Source: Ischnura elegans (Eukaryota > Arthropoda > Insecta > Odonata > Coenagrionidae). Taken from it: a stretch of DNA of 64,000 nucleotides. Positions within the stretch are counted from its first letter, which is position 1; each line of letters opens with the position of its first letter. Of the stretch, positions 10,858-24,653 are shown piece after piece. Location of the stretch: the NCBI RefSeq assembly GCF_921293095.1, contig NC_060246.1, positions 87,603,030 through 87,667,029 on the forward strand. Direction: 5' to 3'. The notes beneath the pieces are model-generated. The model was not told the origin of the DNA and did not search any database. It saw only the letters and a list, made by a program, of their open reading frames with translations. The translations under genes and the position numbers were made by a program.

Positions 10858-11122
10858 CAGTGGTGTCATGGCAAAATTAGCAGTGACGGAACGCACTTCT
10901 CTGAAATTTTTTCACAAGTGAAACTTTAGTTTTTTATAAGTGGTTTTTATTACAAGCTATTGTTTACATTTTATTAAAAAATTGTTTTGGTCACGATTGT
11001 GAAAGGTGAAAAAGAAATTTTAGGGCGCCAAAAATTGATAAAAGTGTTATTTGACTATTGTGTTTTATGTTAACCGGTGCCGGAAGAGCGTTCCGGAGCA
11101 TTCTGGCAACATGACACCACTG
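10858..11122. mobile_element. 265-bp hAT-like MITE
   Basis: The left end CAGTGGTGTCATGGC and the complement of the right end, CAGTGGTGTCATGTTGCC, form terminal inverted repeats of about 35 bp with a few mismatches, including a shared CGGAACGC block farther in. The flanking octamers GTTGGCGG and GTTTGCGA agree at 6 of 8 bases, consistent with an old 8-bp target duplication. No coding capacity. Confidence 0.6.
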
Positions 11123-11904
11123 GTTTGCGACCAACTTACAGTGTGTAGGCACAGAGGCCGCAACAGAGTGAAGTGTAGAACCATCAATCTCGATCGCCCC
11201 TTTGTGAAATGTCAAGTCATGAGAAAGATGTAATTATTATTTCTGTTTTACTAACATATATATGTCAAAGTAATTTTGGGATGAAGACGGTGAAAATTCC
11301 TACTGTCCCCTTCTGTGTCAATGTTAGAAACTACTTCACCTCTTGACGGTTGTATTCTAATTTAGGTATACTTCCTACTGCCTTACATCAAAGAAGCTTA
11401 GGGGCCATTCTTTTTTTTTCTTTCCTCGCTTGCCCAACTTGTATGTATTTATCAAATTTTCCATATCCCCTTCGCTCCTCATTATCTGTTCTAAACTCAC
11501 ATTCTTGGTTATGGTTAAATCACCTCCGCTGGGCTGGCAATATTTCCTCATTATATCTCCAACTTTTTCGGTTCAGCGCCTCTCCTTTTTACCTCTCTTC
11601 CAGGTAAAGATCTTTTGTTACCTTTTCTCGCCTTTCTCAAGGGTAGTTTGTTATTCCCCCGTTATCTCCATAGCCAGTTTTTCCTCTTCTCATGTTTCCT
11701 TTTCTTTCATTTTTAGTTCTTAACATATTTGTTGTGGGTATTTATCTATTCGTGATTTATCGACGAGTTCGAACCTTCCGAATGTGTTTTCTAGTCTCTT
11801 AGATCCTTCCTTGAGACCTATGTTTCCTCAACGTATCCGCTTCTTAAACTCTGTCCATAAGTCCTCTTTTTATAGTATTACTCGATACCAGTAGGTAAGG
11901 AGAG
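11123..11904. other. non-coding, pyrimidine-rich
   Basis: T/C-rich DNA. Overlapping open frames at 11350-11723 reflect the composition rather than a protein; no domain or splice structure is visible. Confidence 0.4.
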
Positions 11905-12135
11905 CCTCGTAGCCTAATGGGTGTCGCTTGGCAACTGATAGATGGATCGCGGGTTCATATACTGGGTGAAGCCTTAAAACACCCCAAAACCAAAATCCTA
12001 GAAGTGATAGGAAAGGAAGTGGCCCCATACCCTATTTGTATGAAATTCGTACGTCTGTGGCTTGTTTTGAGGTGAGCCCTACCCTCACCCACTACAAATC
12101 CAACCTCGGGTTGAATGAATGAGTGAGCGAACCCG
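11905..12135 (+). mobile_element. tRNA-derived SINE
   Basis: Starts with an A-box-like GTAGCCTAATGGGTGTCG and a B-box-like GGTTCATATAC, followed by a body that reappears at 56193-56425 (GAAGCCTT..ACACCC and CTGTGGCTTGTTTTGAGGTGAG). The tail is GAATGAATGAGTGAGCG. This is the layout of a tRNA-derived SINE; the two copies are strongly diverged. Confidence 0.65.
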
Positions 12136-12665
12136 TTGATAAAAAGCTCCCAGTACCAATACTATATTTCCTGAGTATGTTGTGCCTTTTCTCTTGCATT
12201 ATTTTCCTCTAACTCTTGACCGCGACAGCGGCGTTTCGCCGTCATTTCTTACCTGGTAGTCATTGAGGTGTAAATAATCGTCTCGTCTACACGACTTTGA
12301 TGGCTTCCTTCCGCTTCTTCTATTAATGTGATTCTTAATTATAGTTTTTTTGCCGTCCATGTGGAAGTGCAATGTATTTATTCTCATTATTGAGGAGGAG
12401 CTTCTCATTATTGATCTTCATGAGGGCCATTGAAAAATTGAATTTTTGCATTCGAAGGGCTGGATACAGAGGAGTACCTTTTCGTGGAATGATATCGGAA
12501 TTAAAAGATAGTATTTTCTAAAATCATGCTGCGGTGTGTAGAAGGATAGAATCGGCAGGCTAAAGCTTACGATTTTCGTTGCTGACTTTGGAATTTGTCT
12601 CATGCTTTAGATGATCTATAATGCCTGTAGCTATTCAACGTGTTAGATGAAGGTGGAGGAGCTTA
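12136..12665. other. non-coding with a dispersed repeat
   Basis: No gene. The stretch 12230-12303 (TTCTTACCTGGTAGTCATTG and following) recurs in direct orientation at about 14021-14096, so this is a dispersed repeat of unknown type. Confidence 0.4.
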
Positions 12666-13032
12666 AGGTGCGTTTACTTTGTGTAGCATGTTATATAAAC
12701 ATGCTATATATAACACTTCACTTGTAACATTTGTTTTATATAACATTTGTTTTATAACAAGAGTCTAGCGGAGCCTAAAATGCACTAACAACAAGTTACA
12801 GATTCAGTCCTAGCCCACCCGTCAACTGCCTAGCATGCGCCTCACCTCTTTTCTGTAACATGCTACACATTTTCCCACTTCGTGCGGGTAACAAAAAATT
12901 TGCTATCTACCCCGAATTTTTGTTATACAACACAATGTTACATGTAACTTGTTACACGGATTTCTAACTTTTTCGTGAAAAATGTTATATGTAACTTGCT
13001 TACATAACATGTTACATAGTGTAAACGCACCT
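12666..13032. mobile_element. 367-bp Harbinger-like MITE
   Basis: The ends AGGTGCGTTTACTTTGTG and (complement of the right end) AGGTGCGTTTACACTATG form about 35-bp terminal inverted repeats that continue as TAGCATGTTATATAA / TAACATGTTATGTAA. The inside is dense in TGTTAYAT/TAACAAG motifs. GGTGCGTTTAC ends next to a TTA-like site recall PIF/Harbinger elements. The exact target duplication is unclear. Confidence 0.65.
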
Positions 13033-16000
13033 TTTACTCTCTTCCATTCTGCGTGATCTACGCTCCCGGAGGAATCGAATTCTTCAATTCAGTTCGGAAT
13101 TCCATTTATGCGCTGAAACGTTGTGTATATCGTTCTGCTTAGTCTGCGTCCTTAATTCCCCTCCTTTTCCCTAAACCTTCAATATATTTCACCCCATATG
13201 TTTAGCGCATACTGTCGCGATGAAGTTATTAAGTTCTCTGGCAAATTCATTGTGATGGGGCGAGGAGACATTCTCTTCAGAATTAACGTCACCGAAGTGG
13301 TACTATTCCAGGAGAGAAGTCTCACACTCTGATTGTTTACAGTATAACATGCATTCGTATACGAAGCCTATCACAAACCGTATCAGTTAACGTAAGTCTT
13401 TACGCTTACCTGTCTAACGAAGAAGTTTGCTCAGTAATTCCACCCGGTTAGTTGATCAGGTACTATAGGGCGTTGAGTCACTCAAAACCCTGAGAACGAT
13501 GATGGAGTTAGCTGTTGAAACGTAGGCAAATGCCTGATCAACTTACCTGGATGAATTCCAGCGAAAACTTCACTCCTGTCAGGTAAGCTAAGTTAGGAAA
13601 GTGGAACTTCATCTCTATTTCATGGCGTATAAATCCATGTAGCTTGACCCATCATATCTTTCTTATATTTCTTTAATTCTCATGTCCCCTTCCACTGCAT
13701 AGCCTAATTTTAGTCTTATTCTTATTACTCTTCTCTACCTATCTAGTATATTTTCTTCTTCTTCTGACCTCACCATTTCAACTCAGTTAATACTGTCTGC
13801 TATTTTCATCTACATTACGAACGGTTGGACAAATTGACGTCATCGAAATCTCGTTCTCTTTGATATCGATCTGAGATTATTCTCGAATCTCATGAAAAGT
13901 CACGGAGAAATTTTTCTTGAAATGGAGAATTAAATCGACGCAAGTTTGCTCGCATTAATAGCTTGCTCAATCAATGTGCTCTTCTTCATCCGAGGTGAGA
14001 AAAATACATAGTTTCTATTTTTGCTGTTTCGGCGACAACTTTCTTACCTGGCAGTCATTGAAGTGTAATTATACGTCTCGTTTACACAACTTTGATGCAA
14101 TTTTTTCCAACATCATGCGAGGAAGAAAGTGTCTGCTTGCTCAGGGGCATCTATGGATCCGTCGGAGAAAACCAGAATAGATGATGCGGAGAGGCCGTTA
14201 AAATGGTAATTCGAATCGCAGGAAACTTAACTTGAATTAAATGAATGGTTTCCTGCGTCGCACTCAACCTTGATCAGAATGGGAATTTAGATTCTATTTG
14301 TTGGCATGGATTCCATAAATTTACAATCCGCGACGTGATTTTCATGTGTTTAAACTTAAGAGCGAATGTTTTCAAAGTCGTTCGCGTCATACATGACTAA
14401 TTCGCGCAAGATATAAAAATCTGAAAGAGGATTCCTGTATTTCAGACAGAGTGTGGGATAAGAACATGTAATACCTACCTCATAAAGCTTGCATTATTTT
14501 CGGATTGGAAAAGGAAATCATAAGAGTGAATCGTCTTTGTTTACACGGTCACTAATGATACCATCTTCATGTTGCTACAAATAATAGCTGGATGCTTTCT
14601 TCTTATATACGAAATTATCCTCACTTAGAGGTATAATTTGTGGCAAATCCGAATCGATACATTTTCTGATATTGGGTGGTTCACAGGTGAAAAAATGCTC
14701 TATTTCTGTTGGATATTTTGAAAAAAGCTTCGGCATCGATAAAAAATCACAGTTATATTCAATTTGTGACTCGCGATGTTACTTAATTTCTTTAAAACAA
14801 AATTTGAAAAAGTTTTATCCTATTTACCATCGTTTTTCTCTCAGTCGAGAGGTCATCGGGAGCGATGTAATCGGTGGAGTTTTCATTCGCGTATATTTTT
14901 TGAGCCCGAAATATTTCATACATGCTCCTCTTCTTATGGTTACGGTCCTGAAAGCCACCTCAATATAGGCGTGCGGCGGCAAGTGTTTGGAAACTAGCCG
15001 TAAGCGGTGGATGTTTATGTGATAAACATTGTGACTGAGTGTTAATGTGGTTAACTTACCTCTGCATAAGTGATTAAGTGTAAAATTTTTACCTCAAAAA
15101 GATTCAAATCTATTCATTATTCTTCGGAAGGCAGTGTGACGGTCAAGTGAAATTAATGGAGGACAGTAAAGGGTTGCATATAGAATAAAAGGAAAGGTGT
15201 CCTTCTCAAGTTATCCTCTGCTGGGCATCATATTATAAATGAATTAGAATTGAAATAAGTGATTTTGGAAAAAATTGTCCTCCATTATTTTAAACTAGTA
15301 AGACTAACCCAAAGAACCGTGCAGATAATCGGGGAAGCTATCCAAGAAAAGCATCTCTTCTTCCACTTTGAGGTTGGCAAGTAATGATTTAATCATCGTC
15401 GCTACCGAGGAAATCGGAAATGAATAATTGCAGGAAATGAATGTGTTAGCTTCTCGAGATCAGAATAATCCACGAAGTTTTCCCCATCAATGGCTAGTTT
15501 TTTTTAAAGCCACCAACGTTCGTAACCTTGAGTAAAACTTTGCCTTGTAAGCCACAATAATTGCTCAACGAGGGGACAGTTAATGATGATTTCGTTCAGG
15601 AAACGGGCGATAGCTTTTTTCTTTTGAGTTTTCGTCCCTGTGTAACGTACGTGGTGCTGGCTTCCTGGCTATTTCCCTTAGCCAATCAACCGACAAGTTT
15701 CTAGATTATGTGGCTGTTATTAAGTAATGGGTTTCTTCAATATCTTTCACGCCGATTGCAGACGTTTTGCTGGCTAAAAAGGAAATTCTGTCCAGGTCGC
15801 GTTCCTCCTCCCCTGGCCTCTCGTACTCGTAGCCATCACGTCCTCTTTTTAGCGTGCCGAATCTTTCTCTATATATCCCACCCTCACTATCCTCCGCGCC
15901 GTTTTCACTCTCCGAGAATCAAAACGGTCGGGAAATAATTACGGAGCGCCACCGTCGTCTTCTCGAGAAAGCGAAAAATCTCCGATGATTCTCTCCACTG

Positions 16001-19000
16001 ACGTACCCCACTACTATCACCTTCAAGCCGGAGGAATCTTCCACGTTTTCATCTTTCCCTTCGCCCGAGGGCGTTTCTTCATCTCTCTGCTTCGGATGAC
16101 GAGTGGGAGGGCATCAAGGCGATGCGAATGTCTCTATTTTTTTGTTTCTTCCCCCGCAATCCGCGGAAGCGGGGATTCAGCGTTACTATGGGAGTGTGCT
16201 TTCATTATACGGACACATATATATTATGGGAGTGATCTGGATATGAGGTCAAGAAAATGGAGGAGGCGAGTGCTTTTCTGAGTTTTCGTATCGAGTGGCC
16301 AATATGACCTCAGCGCATATCAAGAGGGAGCGTTTCCAGAATGTTCCGCTTTTGGATACGTTCTTGAAAACTGCAGCGAAAAGTTTACCGCAATTACCTG
16401 TACGCGGTTCCTATACGAAATCAAGATATGCACCAGAGAACCCTTAGAAATGGTATATTTTCTAGATAATGGCACAGATGTGTTAATCCCTTTTGTGCTA
16501 ATAATTGATGGCGGAGTTTTTCGAAACTATTAATTTAAAATCGAATGGCTGATTTCCTGCCAATTAACATTTTCTCTCACTAATCCATTTAAATTCTTAG
16601 TTTTTGATAATTTTCTCCACAAAGGGCTCATTTATTTAGATCCTTGAATAATTTAAAGATATAAAATAAAAAAAAACTCAATATGTGTCATTCATGAAGG
16701 GATTATGCTTTCAATTCAAACATTATTTTCGACTAATTACAATTGGTCCGTTTTATCGAAGACATATTTGTTATTTCCTCACAGAGATTCAAATATAAGT
16801 GAATTTTTACTTAATTTATTCCCTGTTTCGCACCTAATAAACCCCAACATTTTTCGTACTGCGATAGTATGTCATATAAATTCTTGAACATGACGGGTGA
16901 TAATTTTTTTCTTACTAGTGTTTACAATTACTGGATGTTGTTTTGAGATAAAAATCTGAAATTATTGGCTGAACTAGACTTATTTTCCGTAAAGTTACCC
17001 TAGTTACTCGTGCATAGGCTTCGTTACATAAATTGGCTGAAATATAGCGTAGTGTTTGCTTTCTTGCACGTAATTCCTTGGATGGATTGTCAGTTGGCCT
17101 TCCATTTCACTGCAAGATCTACTCATTGGCATTAAAGAACCATTTCCTAAAGATTTTAGAAGACTTTATTTTTGGCGGAACAATCCATAATTGATATGAT
17201 CTCAAGCCTTTAATCGTGATGATGTATATTTGAAACTTATTAGTAGTTGTAAACATTGAAAGTGAGCAGTTAGTCTCATGTTAGCATAATTTTGCCGTCA
17301 AGAGAAGTGGTTGAGTATGCGAAGAGAAATTTTAGAAAATTAGGAAGAGCTTTCGAGACTAGTTCAGAGCCATCATTGAAGCAGCTGTAAATATGGGTCG
17401 GGCTGATGAACTTGAATCTTGCAATCTCCGAGTCGGAGCACCTTCGTCTGAGAAAGTTCATCCACTTTGGCTGCGATGTTTTAGGGGCGATGGTTTTTGC
17501 ATTCAGTTGCTCGCAATCGGGAATATGGATAGTATATTTCGACTATCGATTCCTAATAAGAGTAAAAAGGAGGTGACTCTCTTTTTAAAAATGAAATTAT
17601 GTTGCGCATTGAATCAATGAGATGGCCACTGGTATGTGCAGGTATTTCTCAATAATTTGATCTTTATTTGAAATATTAACAACCTGCTGACATCTCGCAG
17701 GTATTTCTGATCCAAGTTTTTATAAAAAAGGTATTTGTTTTATTGAATTGAATTTTTATTGAAAAGTACGTGAATTTTTGCATTACAATCATTATTTAAT
17801 TTTAAAAGTATGTCCACTCCAGTCAACTTAATGAGTATTTTTGGTACATAAAAATGAAATTTAAAGTTTCTTATGTGTAAAGGAATTTATTTCAAAGGCT
17901 GAGAGTTTATCCTTGGAGTCTTGATCGATATGTACAAACTCTGGGTTTAAGTTGCAGCTATCGTATGATGAAATTGCATAGTGAGTCATAGAGGTAATCA
18001 TACCTGTCCTCTCTATCCTTATTTGTATATTATTCCCATAGGTATTTTCGGAAAATAAAATTATTTCGACTAACTTCATTACTTTCCTTGGCGGTGAGTT
18101 AGTATTTAGTTATTCGTTTGCAGAAATGGTCTCCAGAAAGGCATTTCATGGGAATTTATCGAAAATTAATGAATGAAATGTAATTGAAATCCAATGGGAT
18201 CTTGAGCTTTAGTTTTAAGCTGTGTTTTATCCTCTACAATCGGAATGAATCCAGATTGAATGGTGTCTGGAATATAACTTCCCGAAGTTTATGAAGTTTC
18301 CACCGGGGAACTAAGTTATGCTATCCTCGTTAATTTTACTTAGTATGCATATTTTGCTTAGCGTACTTAATCGCCTGTCGTTCTAAAGGGATAGACGTTA
18401 TGTTCCGTATCATTTGCAGATTTCTCTGCAAATCCCGCCAATTTATGGCTGTTCGTAATTGCTACTGACGATTATATTTAAAACAATCCAGGCTCTTATG
18501 ACATTGCTTGCCTACATGTAAAATAAAACCGTTAAGAAATTACTATACAGATAAAAAAACTGCAAATGAACGTTTAATTTTTATTTTTAAACGCAAGTAA
18601 AAAAACGCCGGCAAAGTGATACTGATTTTTGGATAATTTTTGTGAAGTTGATCATGGATTGATTAATGTTATTATTTTTTCGCCATTTATTTATTGAATT
18701 ATATGTACGCTGTTTTCGTCATTTTTCATTTCAGCGCTGAAAGATATTTTTCCTATGTGGAAACTCTAATTTAGAGAGAGTTGACGCAATCGTGTTAGTG
18801 CCGAAGTTCTCAGTCGGTGTTGAGTACCTATGAAGTAAGTTACGCATGAGTGGGGCAATAAACTGACTTTCCGAAAGTCTTATCGATCAGTGATTCAATC
18901 TCTATCAATACAGCTTTGCGATGGGTCGTCTGAAGTGGAAATGAACATTGATATTTCCGGAAGACCTCAACGGTGATGGGAAGTCACGCAGTCTCTTAGC

Positions 19001-19690
19001 GTGATTCCGCGGTTGACAGATAAAGTGATGAAAAGTGCAGCGGCAGCCAAAACAGGTTATACATTCCAGTTCTAACGTGAGAACAAAATATACGTCATTC
19101 GAGAACACCTAGGAATTTCGTTCGTGCTACCACACGACGTCACGTATTCGATTCAGGAAAATCATAGCACATTACGAAATGTACTATTTCGCCATTTCGT
19201 ATAAAATGACACAATATATTCAGTTTGCAGTCAACCTTGCGATCGGACTTAACGGCATTGGCTGGAAACATTAAATTGCATACTTACGAGAGTCTGGACT
19301 CTTTTACATGCATTTATGCACCACACACTAGGAATTCTGATGTGAGGAAAGGGAATGATTATATGTCAACTTAAAATACGAATAAACACAGACGTGTCTC
19401 TTTTAGAAATTAGAATGAGTTCCGCTTTGCATGATTTTATCCTTAACCTGCTGCTGTCCACGCCATTGCGAACAGGGACAGCAATGTTTAGCGAAGTCAT
19501 GTCATTCGTTCCTTCAGTCCATGGAATTATTCTGCGATCATCTGGCATCAACTACAGAAATATGGCAATAAAATATGTAATATCTACATTATCAACCGAA
19601 AGTCTCTCCGCATCATCATCACTGGTCAACAATCCAAAGATTGGGTTGACGCAGCTCTCCACTCAATTCTCCTATCGATATCTATTCAAA
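13033..19690. other. long non-coding stretch
   Basis: 6.6 kb with no supported gene. A GC-richer patch at 15,780-16,280 with open frames on one strand could be a host regulatory region or a decayed repeat, but shows no domain. 14021-14096 repeats 12230-12303. The rest is AT-rich and intron-like. Confidence 0.4.
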
Positions 19691-20060
19691 CTTGAATAAT
19701 TTTTCTCTTTCGCATCCTTCTTTACCTGTCCATATATTTTGTTCGAGGTGTTTCTTATCCGTTCTTACCATCATCTAGTCCCTGGAAGATTGTCTTCATC
19801 TGGCCATCATGTCTCAAGATATGGTCGATAAGGTTGTTCCGTCTTCTTGTCAAGGTTTTTACGAGACTTCTCTTCTCTCCTACTCTTCTTCGAACTTCCT
19901 CATTACTTACATGGTCGAGCTATTTGATCCTCATTCATTCTTCTGTAGCACCACATTTCGAAGGACTCTATCCTTGTTTTCTCCGCTGCTGTCATTGCCC
20001 ATGCCTTAGAATGTCCATTGTCCTTCCGTAGAGAAGCATGCTCCAAATTTAAGCTTAGAT
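19690..20060 (-). pseudogene. non-LTR retrotransposon ORF2, C-terminal relic (family 1)
   Basis: On the minus strand, broken frames give RIESFEMWCYRRM, then EEVRRRVGEKRSLVKTL and NNLIDHILRHDGQMKTI. This is the conserved region after the reverse transcriptase of many arthropod non-LTR retrotransposons. It carries stops and frame changes. The same family reappears at 42520-42786 (EVLRRVGEKRSLL..GHILRHDG). Confidence 0.65.
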
Positions 20061-20069
20061 TAACTGTTT

Positions 20070-22254
20070 CATTAGTTCTAATCTACTACTTCTATTCTTG
20101 CCTTAACTAAGTCAGAAATTAGTTTTAGGTTTTTTTTTCAGCTTATCGTTTAATGAGCCACAACTGGTCACTTGCAAATGGGAATTTTAAAAGAATAAGT
20201 GACCAGCATTGGTTGGCAAAAAGCCGGGCCGGAAAATCCTGGTTCATCATGCGGCATTCATCCGTACGTAATAATCTCGGTATAATGTATCATCTTGAGC
20301 CGTATCAGCCTCAATCAAGAAATTTTATTGTGTTTTTCTATTCTTCTGAAGCATGTTATGATGCACATTAATACCTCTATGAGGACTAACTGAAGTTGAG
20401 AAGATGATTGACCTGAATCTGTATTTTTATTAACATAAATTGACGTTCAAAACATGCTTGAAAATGTTCATTTCGGAGTGCAAAACATCAAATCTAAGTG
20501 TCATGAAATTACTTCTTGTTTCCAGGAAATGAGAATTTCTTAGGTCTGAAGATAGCGGATGACCTTATCGGTATTTCAAGTAAAAAAAACCACTAAGTTA
20601 CAGTTTTCCCTAAAATTATGAATGAGGCTAGCAGAAATATCGGAAGAGGTTTTGAGGCACGAAATTTATTGTTCTATTTGGGAAATTCACATAACTATAA
20701 CCTCCAGAATGGTTAAAAACATTTGTAACTTGCGTATCGTTATCAGCCGACCGCGATGAAATTAAAGTTCTAAATATAAACATTATGCACATTATTGGTT
20801 ATATTAATATATTTTCTCTCAGGAAAGCAGAAAAATGTGAGTGTAAAAAGAACTTAATATAGCACGGCACATAATTAGTAAACGAATTGCAAATTAAAAA
20901 AATAAAAATAAACTCACCTATTAATGTACACATTGCACTGCACGTGGCCTACAAAAGTAATACCGTCTTATTCTACCGAGCCCTTTATCTTTAACCTTGT
21001 TCAGCCCTAACTGATCCAGAATATACACTTAGTGATGGAAGGATAGCTTTAGATAAGTACAGTGGAAACGTAGCATTTGATTCTGTCGAGGAGACGTAAA
21101 ATCATAAATGCATCAGGCTAAACAATGAACGAAATCGATGAATATATTATGTACTTATCAATATGTGAACAAGGAGAGAATGTCTCATATAGAAAATACC
21201 TCTATTCAGTTTCGCAAGTAGCCGGTGGGGAGAGCAAAAACTCGTTCTGCACGATGCACGGGAATGTGGGTCAACGTTCGTTCGCGGCTCAAGATCACGG
21301 TTACTGGATTCACGGCGGGAACGGCGGAGACTGTTGGCCGCGGAGGAGCAGATGCATTGCCGGCGAGCGGACGGGCGAGAGGGGGAGATGATGGAAGAAC
21401 TCTTCACGGCCGGTGGGAGGGAAGGGATGCAGACATGTCCGCCACATGTATCCTGTGGCTGCCTTCGCACGGGAAGAAAGCTTTCAGATGCGCGATCACC
21501 TTCACCTCTTTACCTACAAGTAGGTTAGTGCATTGCCTTTTGGCCTTTTCCGTTTCATGGAGTTATTCGCTCTGGATTAATCTTCCTGGCTAAAAGTACT
21601 CGATTTTCTCTTGTAGTAAAATATGGATAACTAAAGAAACCCTTATAATATGACCATATTTCGTAAAAAAATAGGGATTTCTTAGTTTATTGCAAAAATT
21701 TTTGTTTTTGACAAATGTCATAGCTCAAACTAAATAATTTATGGTTTTATAAATATGGTTTTACTTGGAATAAAACAATGAATTGCCTTTTGTTCGTAGT
21801 CTTTGCATTTAATGATCGATCACCGTATGATTACTTCGATTTCGCCGTCTGCCTTTGACTCTACTTTACTTAGGGTTGGCGCGGATTTATTTTTCTGGTC
21901 GCATGTAGTGATGGACCGAGTTGGTTGTTTCAGTGATGTCAATCACCGTTCACCGTTCACTCGAATGAGTCAATCGCAAATGTTTGGTACCATCCAATGG
22001 CAGATCAATATAATCTTAATGGTGATCATGGTGATCGACATCGGTCAATCACGACCGATGTCATTCGCGACCAATATTATTCAAAGCGCCAAACTATGGG
22101 GGATCCTAGAGCTGCTGATTAATAAACGTAAAATCAATTGCTGATCATTTCAAATTTCCCCTCCACATTGAAAAAATTAATAAAAAATACGAATTGTAGC
22201 TTATCAAATATTTAAGTTAAAAGACATAGTACCTGTTAGCATAAAATTAATGAT
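20070..22254. other. non-coding stretch
   Basis: AT-rich DNA with a GC-rich patch at 21,220-21,460 that is open in several frames at once without any domain. No gene supported. Confidence 0.4.
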
Positions 22255-22921
22255 TTATTTTGCAATGGTGGAGAGTATATTAAGATATTGGATCTCCGTC
22301 TGGGGAATGGCGTCAAATACTCTGCTAAACACAATTGTAAAGAACCTAAAGAGAATATTGAAGTTAATTGATACAGATGGTTTGAACTATTTTTGTAATT
22401 CTGACCTAAAATAACTGTGTACTAAATATAATATATTAACTGTGAATAAAATGCTGAATTGGCTCATTATTATAGAGAACTATTTAAAAAATGAGCACAA
22501 AATTAAATGTAATAATACACATTCTATGGACAAACGCAACAGTCCTTTGTTGAAATCTTTATAATAACATGTACAGTAAAAGGTTGCTGAAGTATGTTGT
22601 ACCTCATACCCTTAATTTTATGCCAAAGGCTTTATGTAATCTCAAATATTTGGCCGACACTAAAAGAAAAGTGAAAGATTGGTTAATAAGTGATATTGAA
22701 AACTTGTAATTTTTTTATTTTAATCTGAAATGTACAAAATATATTAAATTATCATAGTTTTGTTTAAAAGCCCCTAAAGTTGAAACTTGTAATATAAATT
22801 CTATGCTCTCAATGTGCCACATGTTGTATTGAATAACTGGAACCTTCTGACAAGCCATATGGCTTAGAAGGACCAAGTTTGTATATGCAAATAAAGGCAA
22901 TTATTATTATTAAAAAAAAAA
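22255..22921 (+). pseudogene. non-LTR retrotransposon 3' end relic (family 3)
   Basis: The broken frame MVESILRYWISVWGMA, followed by LKRILKLI, matches the post-RT 'l.eSiL.YGi..WG' segment of Jockey/CR1/RTE-type ORF2. Farther on, NLKYLADTKRKVKDWL fits the C-terminal end. The copy terminates in ATTATTATTAAAAAAAAAA at 22901-22921, as expected for a retroposed 3' end. Several stops are present. Confidence 0.6.
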
Positions 22922-24653
22922 CAGTCATTGTATTCTTTGACCATCTTATGGTTTAAAAAATAATTGCAAAAAAAGGTTTTAAGTGGAAAAACATCATCGG
23001 AAACTATTTTTTGTAGTTTTTAGCGGAATTAATAAATGAAGGCGAAAGTTTAGAGGAGAAATGAAGGCATATGTATTTATTATTGCGTTTACTACAAATA
23101 GGATTATAAATAAAATTCACGCACTCAGTATTAACTTTGCGGTATTCCATTACAAGTTTCTTTAGATATTACCCCGTTACCTAGGGTGGGGACCCCCCCA
23201 GTCAACGGGGGTTGCGGGAAAAATTTTGAAAAATGGCATACATGGAAATATATTTTACATCATTTTGGCACTTAAAATTAACTTTAAGCAGATGTAGTTA
23301 TTTTATGTCATAACTAGACAATAGTTTTAAATATATTTTTTATTTCTCTGAGGCTATTGGGGGGGATCTATCCCCTCATCCCCCATAGTTACGCCATTGG
23401 TTTGAGACATAACACTTGTCACGAACAAATATATTACAATAAATTAACCACGTCATTTTAACTTTGAACATGTAGTCTATATCTGAAAATGTTTGAAGTG
23501 GGATCTTGTGTCAAGGATGGGTGTTCCATTTTATCTTTTTCGTTCGAATAAAAAAGTGGGTTTGAGCTAAATTTTTAATTTACTGCAATATTTTCTTTTG
23601 TTTATTTGATATAAAAGGTGTTTATTTATTTTAATTTTTAACTTTACTTTAATATTATTTTCATATAAAATTAACCTGGACCCGCTCTTGCCTGCGTTAT
23701 CCGTTGCGCGAGAGGACATCAGATTGCAATACGAAGAATTACACTTTTTAAATTTACAGTGCAAATGAGCTATGCAAATTGTTAAACAGGGAGGATCCTT
23801 TTGCCTTTGAAGCCAAATAAATAGCATAAGAATTCATTTTCAACTGGCTTTGATCTGTACACAAATTTTCAAATTGACAGCTAAACGGGAGGTGGGTCAA
23901 ATTTGATCTGCAAGATTTTCTCTGGAATGGCCAACAGACAAGAAAGTGACTCCATAAAACGAGGTTTTGAGACTGTGAAAGCGCTCCCGGATACGTCGAG
24001 AGACAGCGTTTACAACTTGTAACTTGTATTGTTGTTGTGCTAACCACGCTCAACCCATGCTTTCTTCCTTTGTACGGCTTTTTCGCAGCTTGCGTTACAC
24101 TCAACCTTAGACGACTTTCAACGACTCCATCTCTCACCCCCTCTCCATAACTGCATTTTCAAGGTTATATCAAAGCTTACAAGACAAACCTGCCAACAGG
24201 CTCATGCAGTGGACACCTCAATCCCAGGGCACATGTTAATTGAATGAAAGAGCAAACTCAGAGAGACCAACGAGATAGCCTGGGTTGTTTCGCTTATAGT
24301 AGGTGATAATATTCGAGGAAAATAAAAATGTTGTAACGGAACATTTCTCAAATACATAGTTATTGTAGGAAACAATATAAACACCTAATGACTTTAATAA
24401 ATCATTGTGCAATGCGTAAATGTTTTGTAATAGGATATATGTTATTCCCCTGTAATGAGAAGAGGTTTCAATCGCGGAGAGTCAATTAATCGCGGCTAAA
24501 TATGTTTCGTGGCAGGCTCTAAATTCTGGCCAATGATAGTTGAAAGAAGTCATTTCATAGTTTTCTACGTCTTTTGCTAACCCTAATTATTATTATTTTT
24601 ATAAATTTTATGATAGTGAAGTAGATTACGATTAAAATAAAATGGCTCATATA
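22922..24653. other. non-coding left flank of the Polinton
   Basis: At 23171-23397, CGTTACCTAGGGTGGGGA and (complement) CGTAACTATGGGGGATGA look like diverged termini of a small DNA transposon; I could not fix its target duplication. A minus-strand frame at 23754-24137 has no recognisable domain. No host gene is seen. Confidence 0.4.
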
